DNA from: JAIRNF01 sp031551125
GTDB lineage: Bacteria; Bacteroidota; Bacteroidia; Bacteroidales; UBA932
Direction of reading: 5' to 3'
NCBI GenBank assembly: GCA_031551125.1
Contig: JAVBOB010000004.1
Location: 1-64,000 of the forward strand
Length of the DNA stretch: 64,000 nucleotides
Made by a program: the position numbers and the translations under genes
Shown here: in pieces, positions 7,371 to 16,881 of the stretch
How the letters are laid out: the number at the start of each line of letters is the position of its first letter
Position numbering within the stretch: position 1 is the stretch's first letter
Notes under the pieces: generated by a model
Told to the model about the DNA's origin: nothing
What the model saw: only the letters and a program-made list of their open reading frames with translations
The model's database searches: none

Positions 7371-9317
7371 ATGGTTTCAGTTAATAATATAGTAGTGGCG
7401 TTTGGTGGGTTTACCTTGCTCAACGATGTGTCGTTTATGATAAACCCGAGAGATCGTATAGGTCTTGTAGGTAAAAACGGAGCAGGCAAATCAACTTTAC
7501 TGAAGATATTGGTAGGGCAGCAACAGCCAACATCGGGTAGCGTATCAAAACCGTCGGATGTAACGATAGGTTACCTTGCGCAACAGATGGCAATTGTTGA
7601 TGGGCGAACGGTTTTTGAAGAAGCAATGACCGCTTTCGCTCACCTGCAAGAGCTGGAGCAAACAATAGAGCGTATTACCGCTCAGCTGTCCGAAAGTACC
7701 GATTACGAATCGAAAGGTTACGCCGCGCTTATTGAAGAAATGACAAGCGCCAGCGAACGTTACCATCTTTTGGGCGGCGATAGCCGTAATGAGGATGTGG
7801 AAAGAACGTTGATAGGGCTTGGTTTTAAACGTAGTGATTTTGCTCGTTCCACTTCCGAGTTTAGCGGCGGGTGGCGTATGCGGGTGGAGCTGGCAAAGCT
7901 ACTGCTTACTAAGCCACAGCTGATTTTGCTTGATGAGCCAACCAACCACCTTGACATTGAATCTATACAATGGCTGGAAACATACTTAAGCGAGTATAAC
8001 GGAGCGGTGGTGCTTATTTCGCACGACCGCGCTTTTCTTGATAACGTTACCAACCGTACAATAGAGCTGGTGCTGAGTAAAGCGAATGACTACAAGGTTT
8101 CTTACTCAAAGTATGTAGTGCTTCGTAAAGAACGTAGGGAACAACAGCAAGCGGCATACGAAAACCAGCAGAAAATGATTGAAGATACACAGGATTTTAT
8201 CAATCGTTTTCGGTATAAGCCGTCAAAGTCAAACCAAGTACAATCTCGAGTTAAGCAGCTGGAAAAGCTGGATGTTATTGAGATTGATGAAGAAGACGCA
8301 TCTACGTTGCGCATAAAATTTCCTCCGGCTCCTCGTTCCGGTCAGGTTGTGTTTGAAGCAAAATCGTTGGCTAAGCGCTACGGAAATCATACGGTATTTT
8401 CTGACGCTAACCTTATTGTTGAACGTGGTGAGCGGATTGCGCTGGTTGGACGGAATGGAGAAGGGAAATCAACCCTATCTCGTATTTTGATAGGAGAGCT
8501 GGCTTATGAGGATGGTGAAGCAAAGCTGGGCTACAATATTAACCTTGGCTACTTTGCCCAAAATCAGGATGACCTTATGGATGGCGACGCAACGGTGTTA
8601 GATACGCTTGACCGTGTAGCCGTTGGCGATATACGAACGAAGCTACGTGATATTTTAGGCGCCTTTCTTTTTCGTGGTGAGGATGTGGATAAGAAGGTAA
8701 AGGTGCTGTCGGGTGGTGAACGTTCACGCTTAGCAATGGCGCGTCTTATGCTTGAACCGCATAACCTGCTGGTGCTCGATGAGCCCACCAACCACATGGA
8801 CATGCGTTCGAAAGATGTGTTGAAAAGCGCTCTTATGGCTTATGATGGTACGTTGATAGTTGTATCGCATGACCGTGAGTTTTTGGACGGTTTGGTAAAT
8901 AAGGTGTACGAGTTTCGTGATGGACGAGTTAAGGAACACCTTGGTGGTATATATGAGTTTCTTCAACGTCGTAAGCTGGAAACTTTGCAGGAGCTGGAAC
9001 GTAAAGCGGTAGAAGAAAAAGTAGCCAAACCTGTTAGTGATGTAAATACCCAGCAGGCCAAATTGGAGCGCAAAGAGTTCGACCGCCAATACCGTAGAGT
9101 AGCAACACAGGTTGAGCAGGTTGAAAAGCAGGTTGAATTGTTGGAAAGTGAAATAGCAACAATGGATGAGCAGCTGGCCAACTCTTCGGCAAGCATCAAC
9201 AATGACGATTTTTTTAAGCAGTACAATGATAAACGACAGGAGTTGGAAAAGGTAATGCACACATGGGAGGCATTACATTTAGAGCTGGATAATTTAGAAA
9301 AGCAACGACCTGTATAA
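7371..9317 (+). CDS. ABC-F family ATPase
   Basis: This 648-residue soluble protein has two ABC ATPase domains and no membrane segments, the ABC-F layout of ribosome-acting factors such as Uup, EttA and YdiF. Domain 1 has Walker A GKNGAGKS (34-41), signature FSGGWRMR and Walker B LLLDEPTNHLD. Domain 2 has Walker A GRNGEGKS (about 358-366), signature LSGGERSR and LLVLDEPTNHMD. A charged linker of about 80 residues joins them, and residues about 550-645 form a C-terminal coiled coil as in Uup/YdiF. These proteins bind the ribosomal E site and ease stalled translation; some give antibiotic protection. Which subgroup it belongs to cannot be fixed by eye. Confidence 0.9.
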   Translation: MVSVNNIVVAFGGFTLLNDVSFMINPRDRIGLVGKNGAGKSTLLKILVGQQQPTSGSVSKPSDVTIGYLAQQMAIVDGRTVFEEAMTAFAHLQELEQTIERITAQLSESTDYESKGYAALIEEMTSASERYHLLGGDSRNEDVERTLIGLGFKRSDFARSTSEFSGGWRMRVELAKLLLTKPQLILLDEPTNHLDIESIQWLETYLSEYNGAVVLISHDRAFLDNVTNRTIELVLSKANDYKVSYSKYVVLRKERREQQQAAYENQQKMIEDTQDFINRFRYKPSKSNQVQSRVKQLEKLDVIEIDEEDASTLRIKFPPAPRSGQVVFEAKSLAKRYGNHTVFSDANLIVERGERIALVGRNGEGKSTLSRILIGELAYEDGEAKLGYNINLGYFAQNQDDLMDGDATVLDTLDRVAVGDIRTKLRDILGAFLFRGEDVDKKVKVLSGGERSRLAMARLMLEPHNLLVLDEPTNHMDMRSKDVLKSALMAYDGTLIVVSHDREFLDGLVNKVYEFRDGRVKEHLGGIYEFLQRRKLETLQELERKAVEEKVAKPVSDVNTQQAKLERKEFDRQYRRVATQVEQVEKQVELLESEIATMDEQLANSSASINNDDFFKQYNDKRQELEKVMHTWEALHLELDNLEKQRPV

Positions 9318-9365
9318 GTATTAATTTTTGCAAATAATGAGAAACGCCACAAAGTGGCAGCTTAT

Positions 9366-9540
9366 TTTAGCCCAACGGCAAGCGTAGCGACGCCTTGGGA
9401 TTGGTAATTAGTGATAGTGAGATAGCGCGCGAAGCACTTTCGATTTTTAGGGCAGGGGCTGTAAGTCGCGCGCAAAGTGATGGCCACAATATATTACCCA
9501 ACGCATTGCGTTGGGCTGAAGTAAGTAGGGCTTTCAGCCC
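9366..9540. repeat. intergenic palindromes between the ABC-F gene and rlmB
   Basis: Three GC-rich palindromic pieces lie in this stretch: AGCCCAACGGCAAGCG with CGCCTTGGG around 9373-9402, CCCAACGCATTGCGTTGGG at 9497-9515, and GGGCTTTCAGCCC at 9528-9540. None is followed by a convincing T-run. They resemble dispersed, noncoding palindromes common between Bacteroidota genes. Confidence 0.5.
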
Positions 9541-9573
9541 GTAGGTAGAATTGAACAATATATTATTTACTAC

Positions 9574-10353
9574 ATGATAGAAAAAACAGCAACACCAATA
9601 AATGATATGCCCGAGCAGGGCGGGTATATATTCGGTTTACATCCGGTAATAGAAGCGCTGGAAGCAGGCAAGGAGATAGAAAAGGTATTTTTGAAAAAAG
9701 ATGCGCAAGGCGAGCTGATTAGGCAGCTAACTGCTATGCTTGCTACAAAGAGTATTCCTGTTCAGTGGGTTCCCATTGAACGGTTAAACCGTATTACGCG
9801 CAAGAACCATCAAGGTGTAATTGCCGTTGTTGCAACCGTAAGCTACGTACCGCTGGAGGAAGTGGTTACGCAGGTTATGGAACGTGGAGAAACCCCGCTC
9901 ATACTACTGCTTGACGGAGTTACTGATGTACGCAACTTCGGCGCTATTGTCCGCTCGGCAGAGTGTGCCGGCGTACATGCTGTAGTTATGCCCGCTAAAG
10001 GGGCAGCGCCAATTAATGCCGATGCCATGAAAACATCAGCGGGGGCATTGAATATTGTTCCTGTTTGCAGGGTAAGTAACCTCAGAACAGCATTATACTA
10101 CCTTAAGGATAGCGGGTTTACCATTATTGGGGCTACCGAAAAGGCAAAAGAGTATCACTACTCGGCAGATTATACCGGACCTACAGCCATCATCATGGGG
10201 GCTGAAGATATGGGTATTGCAAAGGCTAATTTGGAGCTAGCTGATAAGGCTGTGAAAATACCTATATTGGGAAAAATAGAATCGTTAAACGTTTCGGCGG
10301 CAACCGCTGTTGTTTTGTACGAGGTTGTAAAACAGCGGTTAACTATAAGGTAG
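9574..10353 (+). CDS. rlmB: 23S rRNA 2'-O-methyltransferase RlmB (TrmH/SpoU family)
   Basis: This 259-residue SPOUT methyltransferase probably methylates the 2'-OH of a guanosine in domain V of 23S rRNA (G2251 in E. coli). The N-terminal substrate-binding domain has IFGLHPVIEAL (about 19-29) and the RNA-binding NRITRKNHQGV. The knotted SAM-binding domain has motif 1 TDVRNFGAIVRSAECAG, motif 2 IIMGAEDMGI and motif 3 IPILGKIESLNVSAATAVVL with the conserved Asn. The length matches the family. It stands alone between the ABC-F gene and ligA. Confidence 0.88.
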   Translation: MIEKTATPINDMPEQGGYIFGLHPVIEALEAGKEIEKVFLKKDAQGELIRQLTAMLATKSIPVQWVPIERLNRITRKNHQGVIAVVATVSYVPLEEVVTQVMERGETPLILLLDGVTDVRNFGAIVRSAECAGVHAVVMPAKGAAPINADAMKTSAGALNIVPVCRVSNLRTALYYLKDSGFTIIGATEKAKEYHYSADYTGPTAIIMGAEDMGIAKANLELADKAVKIPILGKIESLNVSAATAVVLYEVVKQRLTIR

Positions 10354-10439
10354 CTAAAGCCGCTTTTTAGGCAAGAGAAAAATCACTACTATTGTATGAT
10401 ATTCTGCATGTATTGCAAATTACCAAACACCACCCGAAA

Positions 10440-12452
10440 ATGACTGTTGAAGAAGCACAAGTAAGGGCAGAACAGCTGAGAGAGACTATAGAAAAGCACA
10501 ACCACAGCTACTACGTTGAGGCAATGCCTACCATCAGTGATTTTGAGTACGACATGTTGCTGAAGGAGCTGTGTAGCATTGAAGAAACTTTTCCTGAACT
10601 GCAAACTCCCGATTCGCCGACCCAGCGTGTAGGTAGTGATATTGATAACGATTTTAAGCAGGTTGCTCATAAGTATCCTATGATGTCGTTGAGCAATACG
10701 TACTCAGAGAGTGAGCTTACGGAGTTCGACCAACGTATTCGTAAGCAGCTGGGCGATGACCCGATGGAGTACGTATGTGAGCTTAAGTTTGACGGCACAG
10801 CCATTGTACTTACATACGTAAACGGCATTCTAACGCAGGCGGTAACACGCGGTGACGGAGAAAAGGGCGACGATGTAACGGCTAACGTTCGTACCATTAA
10901 AAGTATTCCATTGAAGATACAAGGGCTAGATGTTCCTAAAGAATTTGAAATTCGCGGTGAAATATTTATGCCTCATTCATCATTTACAAGGTTGAATAAG
11001 GAAAGGGAGGAAGCGGGAGATACTCCGTTCGCAAATCCACGTAATGCTGCGGCCGGAACACTTAAGCTGCTTAGCTCGGCAGAAGTTGCGCGGCGAGGTC
11101 TTGATTGCTTCCTATACTATATGGTTGGAGAGAAGCTTCCTTACGATAGCCATTATGAGAATATGCAGAAGGCTAAAGAGTGGGGATTTAAAGTGTCAGA
11201 CCACATGCGTAAGTGCACTACGTTGACAGAGGTTTTCGGCTTTGTTGGCTATTGGGATGAAGAGAGAAGAAATTTGCCTTATGATACGGATGGGGTAGTA
11301 GTTAAGGTAAACAGGTACAAGCAGCAGCGTCAGTTGGGTACAACATCAAAATCGCCACGTTGGGCTACAGCCTTTAAGTTTAAGCCTGAGCAAGCGTTAA
11401 CTCAACTAATATCTGTTGATTTTCAGGTGGGGCGTACAGGTGCTATCACGCCTGTGGCAAACCTTGAGCCTGTTCAGTTAGCCGGAACAACGGTTAAGCG
11501 TGCTTCGTTGCACAACGCCGACCAGATAGAGCTACTGGATATTCGCCTTTACGATTGGGTAATGGTAGAAAAAGGCGGAGAAATTATTCCTAAGATTGTT
11601 GGCGTTGATAAGTCAAAGCGTATGCCGAATAGCGAACCATTGCAATACATTACACGCTGTCCGGAGTGTGATACGCTACTGGTTAAAGATGCGGGAGAAG
11701 CCAAGCATTATTGTCCGAACGATAGCGGTTGTCCGCCTCAAATATTGGGAAAAATAGAGCACTATATCAGCCGTAAGGCTATGAATATAGACGGGCTTGG
11801 CGTTGAAACCGTTGACTTACTATACAGCAAAGGTTTAATTAAAGATATAGCCGATTTATATACGCTCCGTAAAGAGCAAATTGAAGGCTTGGAGCGCATG
11901 GGAAGCAAATCGGCCGAAAATATTATTTCCAGCATTGAAAAGTCGAAGAACGTTCCGTTTCCGCAGGTATTGTTTGCCATAGGTATTCGCTACGTGGGAG
12001 AAACAACGGCTAAGACCTTAGCCGATGCGTTTAAATCATTGGATAAGCTAGAGAAGGCTACAAGAGAAGAACTATTGGAGGTTAACGAAATAGGGGATAG
12101 AATTGCTGATAGCGTATTGGCATTCTTCAATCACCCCAGAAATATTGAGCTGTTGAGCAGGTTGAAAGCAGTTGGTTTACGGTTTAGCCTTAGTGAAGAT
12201 GATATGAAACCGCTTTCTGATAAGCTGGCAGGTCTTACGATCGTTATTTCAGGTAACTTCAACCGTTGTTCTCGAGAAGAGTTGAAAACGCTTATTGAGA
12301 AACACGGCGGAAAAAATACTAGCTCCGTATCTGCATCGACATCATACCTACTGGCCGGAGATAAGATTGGCCCTGCCAAGCTGCAAAAGGCGGAGAAGGT
12401 GGGCGTGAAGATTATTGGCGAGGATGAATTTTTCAATATGATAGCAGAATAA
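10440..12452 (+). CDS. ligA: NAD-dependent DNA ligase LigA
   Basis: LigA is the essential replicative ligase, sealing nicks with NAD+ as AMP donor. I choose the ATG at 10440 (670 residues); the TTG 16 codons earlier precedes the conserved Ia domain, which begins with the tyrosine pair in HNHSYYVE. The adenylation site is CELKFDG with Lys116. The OB-fold has GRTGAITPVANLEPV, and the four-Cys zinc finger is CPECD...CPNDSGC. Helix-hairpin-helix repeats follow (IDGLGVETVD, LERMGSKSAENI, LLEVNEIGDRIA), and the last 80 residues are a BRCT domain (GLTIVISGNF). All six domains are present and the length is normal. Confidence 0.95.
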   Translation: MTVEEAQVRAEQLRETIEKHNHSYYVEAMPTISDFEYDMLLKELCSIEETFPELQTPDSPTQRVGSDIDNDFKQVAHKYPMMSLSNTYSESELTEFDQRIRKQLGDDPMEYVCELKFDGTAIVLTYVNGILTQAVTRGDGEKGDDVTANVRTIKSIPLKIQGLDVPKEFEIRGEIFMPHSSFTRLNKEREEAGDTPFANPRNAAAGTLKLLSSAEVARRGLDCFLYYMVGEKLPYDSHYENMQKAKEWGFKVSDHMRKCTTLTEVFGFVGYWDEERRNLPYDTDGVVVKVNRYKQQRQLGTTSKSPRWATAFKFKPEQALTQLISVDFQVGRTGAITPVANLEPVQLAGTTVKRASLHNADQIELLDIRLYDWVMVEKGGEIIPKIVGVDKSKRMPNSEPLQYITRCPECDTLLVKDAGEAKHYCPNDSGCPPQILGKIEHYISRKAMNIDGLGVETVDLLYSKGLIKDIADLYTLRKEQIEGLERMGSKSAENIISSIEKSKNVPFPQVLFAIGIRYVGETTAKTLADAFKSLDKLEKATREELLEVNEIGDRIADSVLAFFNHPRNIELLSRLKAVGLRFSLSEDDMKPLSDKLAGLTIVISGNFNRCSREELKTLIEKHGGKNTSSVSASTSYLLAGDKIGPAKLQKAEKVGVKIIGEDEFFNMIAE

Positions 12453-12498
12453 ACGTACTTGCTTGTTGAGAAGATTATATAAATTGAGTTGAAAAGAT

Positions 12499-13089
12499 AT
12501 GCTTAAAGCAATAAAAAGAAGAAAGGGTGAACAAGCACTAAAAAAGCGTTTACATAGTCTGAAAAGACAAAGGGCCTTCTGTAACCTGAAAGGAGCAAAA
12601 ACAGTTGGCGTACTATACTCATATAAAAATAAAGAAAGCGTATCCACTGTTAACGCGCTGGTGCAGTATCTTTTTTCCTTTAAAATAAAGTGCAAGGCGT
12701 TGGGCTATTACGATGAAAAAGCCTTGCCGGAGGGATACGCACCAATAACCGATGAAACCCAAATATCGAATGGAAGCACGTTGCCTAATAACCTGTTACT
12801 GTGTAATATTGCAGTAAATTGGTACGGCCGTCCAACAGAACCGGAAATAGACGTATTTACCAGTCAGGAATTTGATATGCTAATAGACCTTTCACGTAGT
12901 GATGCCTATGTTTTCCGATATATCACAGCGCTTTCAAAAGCAAAGTTTAAAGTGGGGGGTATTAGATATAAGGATGACCCTTACGACCTTGTTTTCCTAG
13001 ACCCTGCAGAGGATGATAAGGAGTTTATAGAAAAGCTGATGAAATTTTTGAATGAAGTAAAGATTGTCGATAAGAATATGCTATCCTAA
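12499..13089 (+). CDS. DUF6913-type conserved protein
   Basis: This 196-residue cytoplasmic protein of unknown function resembles the Bacteroidota-specific family now called DUF6913. It begins with a basic amphipathic helix (MLKAIKRRKGEQALKKR). The family features are a mid-region strand pattern KTVGVLYSYKN and the later block FDMLIDLSRSDAYVFRYITA followed by LSKAKFKVG. No enzyme motif, signal peptide or membrane segment is visible. It follows ligA after 46 nt and may be co-transcribed. The family name is recalled, not searched. Confidence 0.6.
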   Translation: MLKAIKRRKGEQALKKRLHSLKRQRAFCNLKGAKTVGVLYSYKNKESVSTVNALVQYLFSFKIKCKALGYYDEKALPEGYAPITDETQISNGSTLPNNLLLCNIAVNWYGRPTEPEIDVFTSQEFDMLIDLSRSDAYVFRYITALSKAKFKVGGIRYKDDPYDLVFLDPAEDDKEFIEKLMKFLNEVKIVDKNMLS

Positions 13090-13228
13090 AGTTTCCAAGC
13101 TAACATTGGAAGCCTTGTGATAAGGGTGTCCGCTATCGCTAATGGTAAGATTAACTTTGAGTATTTCGTAAAAGAACGTAAGTTTGTTATTGATATATCC
13201 CACATATAATTTATTTTAGAGCTGTTGA

Positions 13229-14656
13229 ATGAGAGATGATGATGACATAGAATATGGAGAAGATAAATATATCAGCTCTCTTGTTGAACGATACGAATCA
13301 ACGCATCGGAATCATCAGCCATGCTATTTCGATGTGGAAGAATTTGAAACAATTATAGACCACTACCTGATTGGTAACGAGCTGGAGGCTGCCAACGAAG
13401 CCATAAAGACCGCTTTTTACTACCATCCGAATTCTGTTGAAATTAAGCTGAAGAAAGCAGAAGTTGAGTTGGAAAATGACAACGCTCAACAGGCGTTATC
13501 CTTGCTTCAAAGCATAGAATTGCTGGCATTCAACCAGCGTGTTAAGGTTCGGTTTTTGAAGGCCAGAGCATACCTTGACATGGGAAAAGTAGGCGTAGCA
13601 ATAGATTTAGTTAATGAGCTGCTGAAAAGCAGGGCAGATAGCGAAGAAGTCAATATACATAGCATTATCAGCGGTTTAATTAATCAGCAAGAATATTCGT
13701 ATGCTATTCATTACCTCGAATGGTTGTACAGTCGTGCGCCGGGAGCAAGCATCCTACTCGACCTTTCTTATTGTAATGAAAGGCTTGATAATATTGAAAA
13801 AGCAGCCGAATACTACGAACGTTACCTAGATGAAGATACGTTTAACGCCCATGCATGGCATAAGCTGGGCACGTTATACAATAGGTTGCAAAATAAAGCT
13901 AAGGCTGTAGAGGCATTTGATTTTGCTATTACGCTAGATGAAAATCTGGTTGTTGCATACAACGATAAGGCAACAACACTTGCAGAACAAGGGTTGTATG
14001 AAAAGGCTATTGTTACTCTACAGGAGCTGCTGGAGCATACACCATTTGATATAGATGCCAGCTACGCAATGGGCGAATGCTATGAGAAGCTGGGGAGTTA
14101 TGATAAGGCAATGTCCATATACCTTACAATAATTGAGAGGGATAAGACATACGCTAACGCCTACTATGGAGTTGCTTTTGTTTTGAAGGAGCAGGGGCGG
14201 TTAGACGAGAGCTACCCCTTTGCTAAGAAGACCATTGAGCTGGAGCCTGATAATTCCGAATTTCACTACGGTTTTGGTAAGCTACTAATGGAGTTGGAGC
14301 AACCGGATGCAGCCGTTCAGGCTTTTGAGCGGGCAGTGATGCTGAATGAAGGCGATATAGAATCGTGGTTGTTACTTTCAGAAATTCACCTTCAATCCAA
14401 TATTGAGAAGGCGCTGGAAACCCTTGAGCGGGCAGCCGTATATGCTTATGATAGCGCTGAACTATGTTTCCGCATAGCGGCTTTATACTTTTTACAGTCG
14501 GATATAGATAAATGTATGGAGCATTTTGAACGAGGATTACTTGCAAATGCTGATTTGGCTAGCGAGTTTTTTAACTATTGTCCCGAAGCATATTTAGAAG
14601 AACGGATTATGACCATATACCAAAACAGTAAAACCAGAACAGATCATGATTTTTAA
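13229..14656 (+). CDS. tetratricopeptide-repeat protein
   Basis: This 475-residue protein is made almost entirely of TPR helices from about residue 40 to 450, with typical units such as AWHKLGTLYNRLQNKAKAVE and AYYGVAFVLKEQGRLDESYP. The first 12 residues are strongly acidic (MRDDDDIEYGED). There is no signal peptide or membrane segment, so it is a cytoplasmic scaffold or adaptor with unknown partners. Its end overlaps the start of comA by 11 nt (ATGATTTTTAA region), so translation of comA is probably coupled to it. That constant pairing is the only hint to function. Confidence 0.85.
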   Translation: MRDDDDIEYGEDKYISSLVERYESTHRNHQPCYFDVEEFETIIDHYLIGNELEAANEAIKTAFYYHPNSVEIKLKKAEVELENDNAQQALSLLQSIELLAFNQRVKVRFLKARAYLDMGKVGVAIDLVNELLKSRADSEEVNIHSIISGLINQQEYSYAIHYLEWLYSRAPGASILLDLSYCNERLDNIEKAAEYYERYLDEDTFNAHAWHKLGTLYNRLQNKAKAVEAFDFAITLDENLVVAYNDKATTLAEQGLYEKAIVTLQELLEHTPFDIDASYAMGECYEKLGSYDKAMSIYLTIIERDKTYANAYYGVAFVLKEQGRLDESYPFAKKTIELEPDNSEFHYGFGKLLMELEQPDAAVQAFERAVMLNEGDIESWLLLSEIHLQSNIEKALETLERAAVYAYDSAELCFRIAALYFLQSDIDKCMEHFERGLLANADLASEFFNYCPEAYLEERIMTIYQNSKTRTDHDF

Positions 14657-15407
14657 CCTACCCAACGTACCACATCGTCCGGAAAAACCACGTACCACAG
14701 GTCTTACCATGGTTATGGATAAAGGCCTTAGCGTAAGAGAAGCGGAAAACTTGGTTGATTCGTCAGCAGACCATATAGACTTTTTAAAATTGGGATTTGG
14801 TACTGCCCTTGTATCCAAAAGGCTGGAGGAAAAAATAAAGGTTTACCAATCGGCGAATATCCGGGTATATTTCGGAGGTACGCTATTTGAACTGTTCGTT
14901 GTAAGAGGTTTATTTGACGAGTATCGGAGGCTAGTTGATAAGTATGGCTTAGATTTGGTAGAAGTGTCTGATGGTTCAATGGAAATGAACCACAGCGAAA
15001 AGCTTGGTTATATAAATACGTTATCGAAAAATCTGACTGTTATATCGGAAGTGGGTTCAAAGCAGGCAGGTGTAGTTATTTCCGATGAAAAATGGGTAGA
15101 AATGATGAATTCCGAGCTGCAAGCGGGTTCATTTAAAGTTATAGCCGAAGCACGCGAAGCCGGAAACATTGGAATATATAAGGCCGATGGTTCATTGGAA
15201 AAGCACTTGGTTGATTCTATTTCTCATAACGTTCCGGTTGAACATGTAATATGGGAAACGCCTGCAAAAGCGCAACAGGTAGCGTTTGTAAAGATGTTTG
15301 GAGCGAACGTTAACTTGGGCAATATAGCTCCGGTTGAAGTAATAGCTCTCGAAACCATCCGCAGGGGATTACGCGGTGATACCTTTTTCCACTTCCTTAA
15401 TCCGTAA
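14646..15407 (+). CDS. comA: phosphosulfolactate synthase ComA
   Basis: ComA adds sulfite to phosphoenolpyruvate to give (R)-2-phospho-3-sulfolactate, the first step of coenzyme M synthesis in some methanogens. This 253-residue TIM-barrel protein shows the family signature: KPRTTGLTMVMDKGLS near the N-terminus, DFLKLGFGTA, YFGGTLFE, LVEVSDGS, TVISEVGSKQ and IAEAREAGNIG. Methanogenesis is not expected in a Bacteroidota cell. The product more likely feeds sulfolactate or cysteate, for example for sulfonolipid head groups (inference). The next enzyme, ComB, is encoded 28 kb away in this window. The gene starts inside the TPR gene (11-nt overlap). Confidence 0.88.
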   Translation: MIFNLPNVPHRPEKPRTTGLTMVMDKGLSVREAENLVDSSADHIDFLKLGFGTALVSKRLEEKIKVYQSANIRVYFGGTLFELFVVRGLFDEYRRLVDKYGLDLVEVSDGSMEMNHSEKLGYINTLSKNLTVISEVGSKQAGVVISDEKWVEMMNSELQAGSFKVIAEAREAGNIGIYKADGSLEKHLVDSISHNVPVEHVIWETPAKAQQVAFVKMFGANVNLGNIAPVEVIALETIRRGLRGDTFFHFLNP

Positions 15408-15477
15408 AGGCTTAGCGAGTATTGGTGTTGTGTTAAATATTCTGAATACTAGGATAGGCATAAACATTGTGCACTAT

Positions 15478-15508
15478 CGGCTGTTATGATTCTATCGTAA
15501 AACAGCCG
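15478..15508 (+). terminator. hairpin after comA
   Basis: CGGCTGTT (15478-15485) pairs perfectly with AACAGCCG (15501-15508) over a 15-nt loop. The following bases (AATTAACC) lack a proper U-run, so it is a weak terminator or a transcript-stabilising hairpin. Confidence 0.4.
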
Positions 15509-15579
15509 AATTAACCTTCATAAACAAAGAGTTAAGCCAGATTTCACGTAGATTTAATAGTGTTATAGGCATTTCAATC

Positions 15580-15587
15580 TACCTTTG
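15580..15587 (+). promoter_or_regulatory. candidate -7 box (TACCTTTG)
   Basis: A perfect TAnnTTTG match 48 bases before the small gene at 15635, predicting a start near 15592 and a roughly 43-nt leader. The -33 region (TGTT about 20 bases upstream) is poor. Confidence 0.4.
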
Positions 15588-15634
15588 TTGTGTGAAGTAG
15601 GCAAAGTTTTGCAAGCATTATAAATTCTAGTAGC

Positions 15635-15844
15635 ATGGATAATTTGAACAACCTTGAGTTACTTTCCGAAATGGAAATGCTCGAATCAACAAACGAACAA
15701 AAAAAGAAAAACGACGAATTCCCCTTTTCTGTGGATATGACATCGTTTTGGAAGTCGCTGGTAAGCTCATTTGAGCGTACACTGGGCGAACTAAAAGTTA
15801 ATGGTAAGCTGAAAAGGCGTCCCTGCCACGCTCATGGGGTTTGA
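15635..15844 (+). CDS. small hypothetical protein convergent with dinB
   Basis: This 69-residue acidic-to-basic peptide has no recognised family. An acidic, Glu-rich start (LELLSEMEMLESTNEQ) is followed by a charged KKK, an aromatic amphipathic segment (SFWKSLVSSFERTLGEL) and a basic tail. Support comes from the -7 box at 15580 and a clean ATG. Against it, the last 54 nt overlap the 3' end of dinB on the other strand, so the tail may be a read-through of dinB antisense. It could be the intact start of a gene truncated by rearrangement. Confidence 0.45.
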   Translation: MDNLNNLELLSEMEMLESTNEQKKKNDEFPFSVDMTSFWKSLVSSFERTLGELKVNGKLKRRPCHAHGV

Positions 15845-16870
15845 TACAGACAATCCCATCAAGCGAATGCTTTTTCTTTCCAGTTCCATTCCGGCCAACA
15901 GTAGTTTTGCGTCACTTAGTAAAGGCTTGAAATTATCATAGTTCATAGCCTTTGTTTGGCTACGCGTGTGCTGTTCAAAGTTGTGTAGCTTAATCTTTAC
16001 GGTAAGTGTTTTTCCTTTAAACCCCGATTCTTTCAATCGATCCATCAGCTCAAGCGTAAGCTTGTACAGCTCTGCTATGCGTTCAAATTCGGTAGTTAAG
16101 TCCTTAGCAAACGTATGCTCTACGCCAACCGATTTGCGTTCACGTTCGGCAACAACATCTCTGTTATCTACACCCCTACAAACGTTGTAAAAGAATTCGC
16201 CTTGCTTTCCGAATAAACGGCTTAGCGATGCCATGCTTTGTTTGCGTAAATCGCCTCCGGTATGTATGCCGTAACCATGCAGCTTATCGGCGGTAGCTTT
16301 TCCTATACCGTGTAGCTTATCAATTTCCAACTTTTCCAGCAAAGCTTGCTCTTCACCCGGCCTAATTACCTTCATCCCGTTAGGCTTGTTCATATCCGAG
16401 GCCAGCTTAGCCAGCAGCTTATTGAATGATACACCAGCAGAGGCAGTAAGACCTATCTCATCCCATATCCGCTGGCGGATTTCTTTAGCGATAAGCGTTG
16501 CAGAAGGAATCCCTTTTTTGTTTTCCGTAACATCAAGGTACGCTTCATCAAGCGAAAGCGGTTCAACCAAGTCGGTATATTCAAAAAATATGCTGCGTAT
16601 GTGCTGTGATATTTCAATGTAAACATCAAAACGATGGGGAACAAATATCAGCTGTGGACATAACCGTTTAGCCTGCATGCTCGACATAGCCGAACGTACA
16701 CCAAACTTGCGCGCCTCATAGCTGGCAGCGGCAACAACACCCCGTTCCGAAGAGCTGCCTACGGCTACAGGCTTTCCTCGTAGTTTGGGGTTGTCACGCT
16801 GTTCAACCGAAGCGTAGAACGCATCCATATCAATATGGATTATTTTTCGTATGTTGTCGGTATTAGCCAT
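15791..16870 (-). CDS. dinB: DNA polymerase IV (DinB), Y-family
   Basis: DinB is a translesion polymerase that bypasses damaged bases with low fidelity. I use the ATG at 16870 (359 residues), placed 12 nt after a -7 box; the frame further upstream lacks homology. Catalytic motifs are IIHIDMDAFYASVEQ with the first metal Asp and EPLSLDEAYLDVTE with the Asp-Glu pair. GVSFNKLLAKLASDMNKPNG is the conserved palm/fingers block. The thumb helix-hairpin-helix is IDKLHGIGKATADKL, and the little-finger domain follows from about residue 240. The C-terminus lacks an obvious beta-clamp QxxLxLF peptide. The predicted promoter gives no visible LexA box. Confidence 0.9.
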   Translation of the reverse strand: MANTDNIRKIIHIDMDAFYASVEQRDNPKLRGKPVAVGSSSERGVVAAASYEARKFGVRSAMSSMQAKRLCPQLIFVPHRFDVYIEISQHIRSIFFEYTDLVEPLSLDEAYLDVTENKKGIPSATLIAKEIRQRIWDEIGLTASAGVSFNKLLAKLASDMNKPNGMKVIRPGEEQALLEKLEIDKLHGIGKATADKLHGYGIHTGGDLRKQSMASLSRLFGKQGEFFYNVCRGVDNRDVVAERERKSVGVEHTFAKDLTTEFERIAELYKLTLELMDRLKESGFKGKTLTVKIKLHNFEQHTRSQTKAMNYDNFKPLLSDAKLLLAGMELERKSIRLMGLSVSNPMSVAGTPFQLTINF

Positions 16871-16881
16871 TTTATTCGATA

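Noticed and set aside
13090..13228. Gap before the TPR gene that is open in one frame on each strand
   Set aside because: Both frames give protein-like sequence but neither has a start codon, and the gap is only 139 bases. Chance or an unidentifiable remnant cannot be told apart.
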